DNA from: Pseudomonadota bacterium
Lineage (GTDB): Bacteria > Desulfobacterota > Desulfobacteria > Desulfobacterales > RPRI01
Assembly (NCBI GenBank): GCA_018830925.1
Contig: JAHJRK010000524.1
Location: 1 to 14,209, forward strand
Direction of reading: 5' to 3'
Length of the DNA: 14,209 nt
Shown: positions 14,196-14,209 of the stretch, one piece after another
Layout of the letters: every line of letters begins with the position of its first letter
How positions within the stretch are numbered: position 1 is the stretch's first letter
The notes under the pieces: model-generated
Database searches by the model: none
Told to the model about the DNA's origin: nothing
The model's input: the letters and a program-made list of their open reading frames with translations, nothing else
Translations under genes and position numbers: made by a program

Positions 14196-14209
14196 GCATG
14201 ATTGGGAGA
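14194..14209 (+). CDS. tnpA: Start of IS200-type transposase TnpA (partial)
   Basis: Only five complete codons fit in the window: ATG CAT GAT TGG GAG, M-H-D-W-E. This agrees with the usual M-x-D-W-x-S-L-x-H-V start of IS200 TnpA single-strand transposases. GGAGG lies eight bases upstream. The call rests on the leader structure and the left-end hairpin as much as on these residues. Confidence 0.6.

Larger units (their letters stand above)
14082..14209 (+). mobile_element. Left end of an IS200/IS605-family insertion sequence (continues past the window)
   Basis: Immediately beyond the broken vapC lies a perfect subterminal hairpin, CCTCCACC-TCT-GGTGGAGG (14087-14105), the kind of left-end structure recognised by Y1 transposases. 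About 90 bases later comes a transposase start. The element has no terminal inverted repeats or obvious target duplication to see at this end, as expected for this family. The exact left boundary (14081-14086) is inferred from the loss of vapC homology. Confidence 0.7.

Overview
The window holds a nearly complete type II secretion system (T2SS) operon, about 10.8 kb, all on the + strand. Decaying mobile-element debris lies on its left and an IS200-type insertion on its right. The organism must be a diderm bacterium, since there is an outer-membrane secretin. The mosaic suggests Desulfobacterota (former Deltaproteobacteria) or a close relative: an ABC-substrate-binding/PAS sensor kinase, a GspL made of PilM-like and PilN-like parts, a lipoprotein secretin, many REP/Y1-transposase remnants, and moderate GC. 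This placement is an inference and there is no rRNA here to test it.

Left region (1-2888). The window opens inside a broken sensor-kinase gene (periplasmic ABC-substrate-binding domain, one membrane segment, two PAS domains). It has an in-frame TGA at 620-622 and is cut off at about 1149 by a perfect 57-bp tandem duplication. About 1.6 kb without an intact gene follows. It contains a YD/Rhs-like scrap, two starts resembling REP-associated Y1 transposases, the 5' end of an IS110-like transposase gene (- strand) behind a hairpin that hides its ribosome site, a frameshifted unknown gene (- strand), and several short dispersed repeats.

Central region (2889-13664). The order is gspH-I-J-K-L-M-C-D-E-F-G. 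Minor pseudopilins (H, I, J, K) come first, then the inner-membrane platform (L, M, C), the secretin (D), the ATPase (E), the platform protein (F), and last, after a 188-bp gap, the major pseudopilin (G). Spacing elsewhere is tight, with overlaps at J/K, L/M and E/F, which supports a single transcription unit. GspE powers assembly through GspF and GspL. Pseudopilins processed by an unlinked prepilin peptidase build the periplasmic filament, and GspC links the platform to the GspD pore. No prepilin peptidase and no pilotin gene are present.

The most unusual DNA is the gspF-gspG gap. It holds a 97-bp array of TAGGCT-type units that can fold into a long stem with several mutually exclusive pairings, just upstream of the major pseudopilin. 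A second curiosity is a 17-bp tandem duplication over the gspC start, which creates a five-codon leader overlapping the gspC start codon as TAATG.

Right region (13665-14209). A vapC-like PIN-domain toxin gene (- strand) has lost its 5' half to an IS200/IS605-family element. The left end of that element, its RBS-sequestering leader hairpin and the first codons of tnpA close the window. I did not find a convincing new defence or enzymatic system; the window is a recognisable T2SS with unusual regulatory and repeat features.
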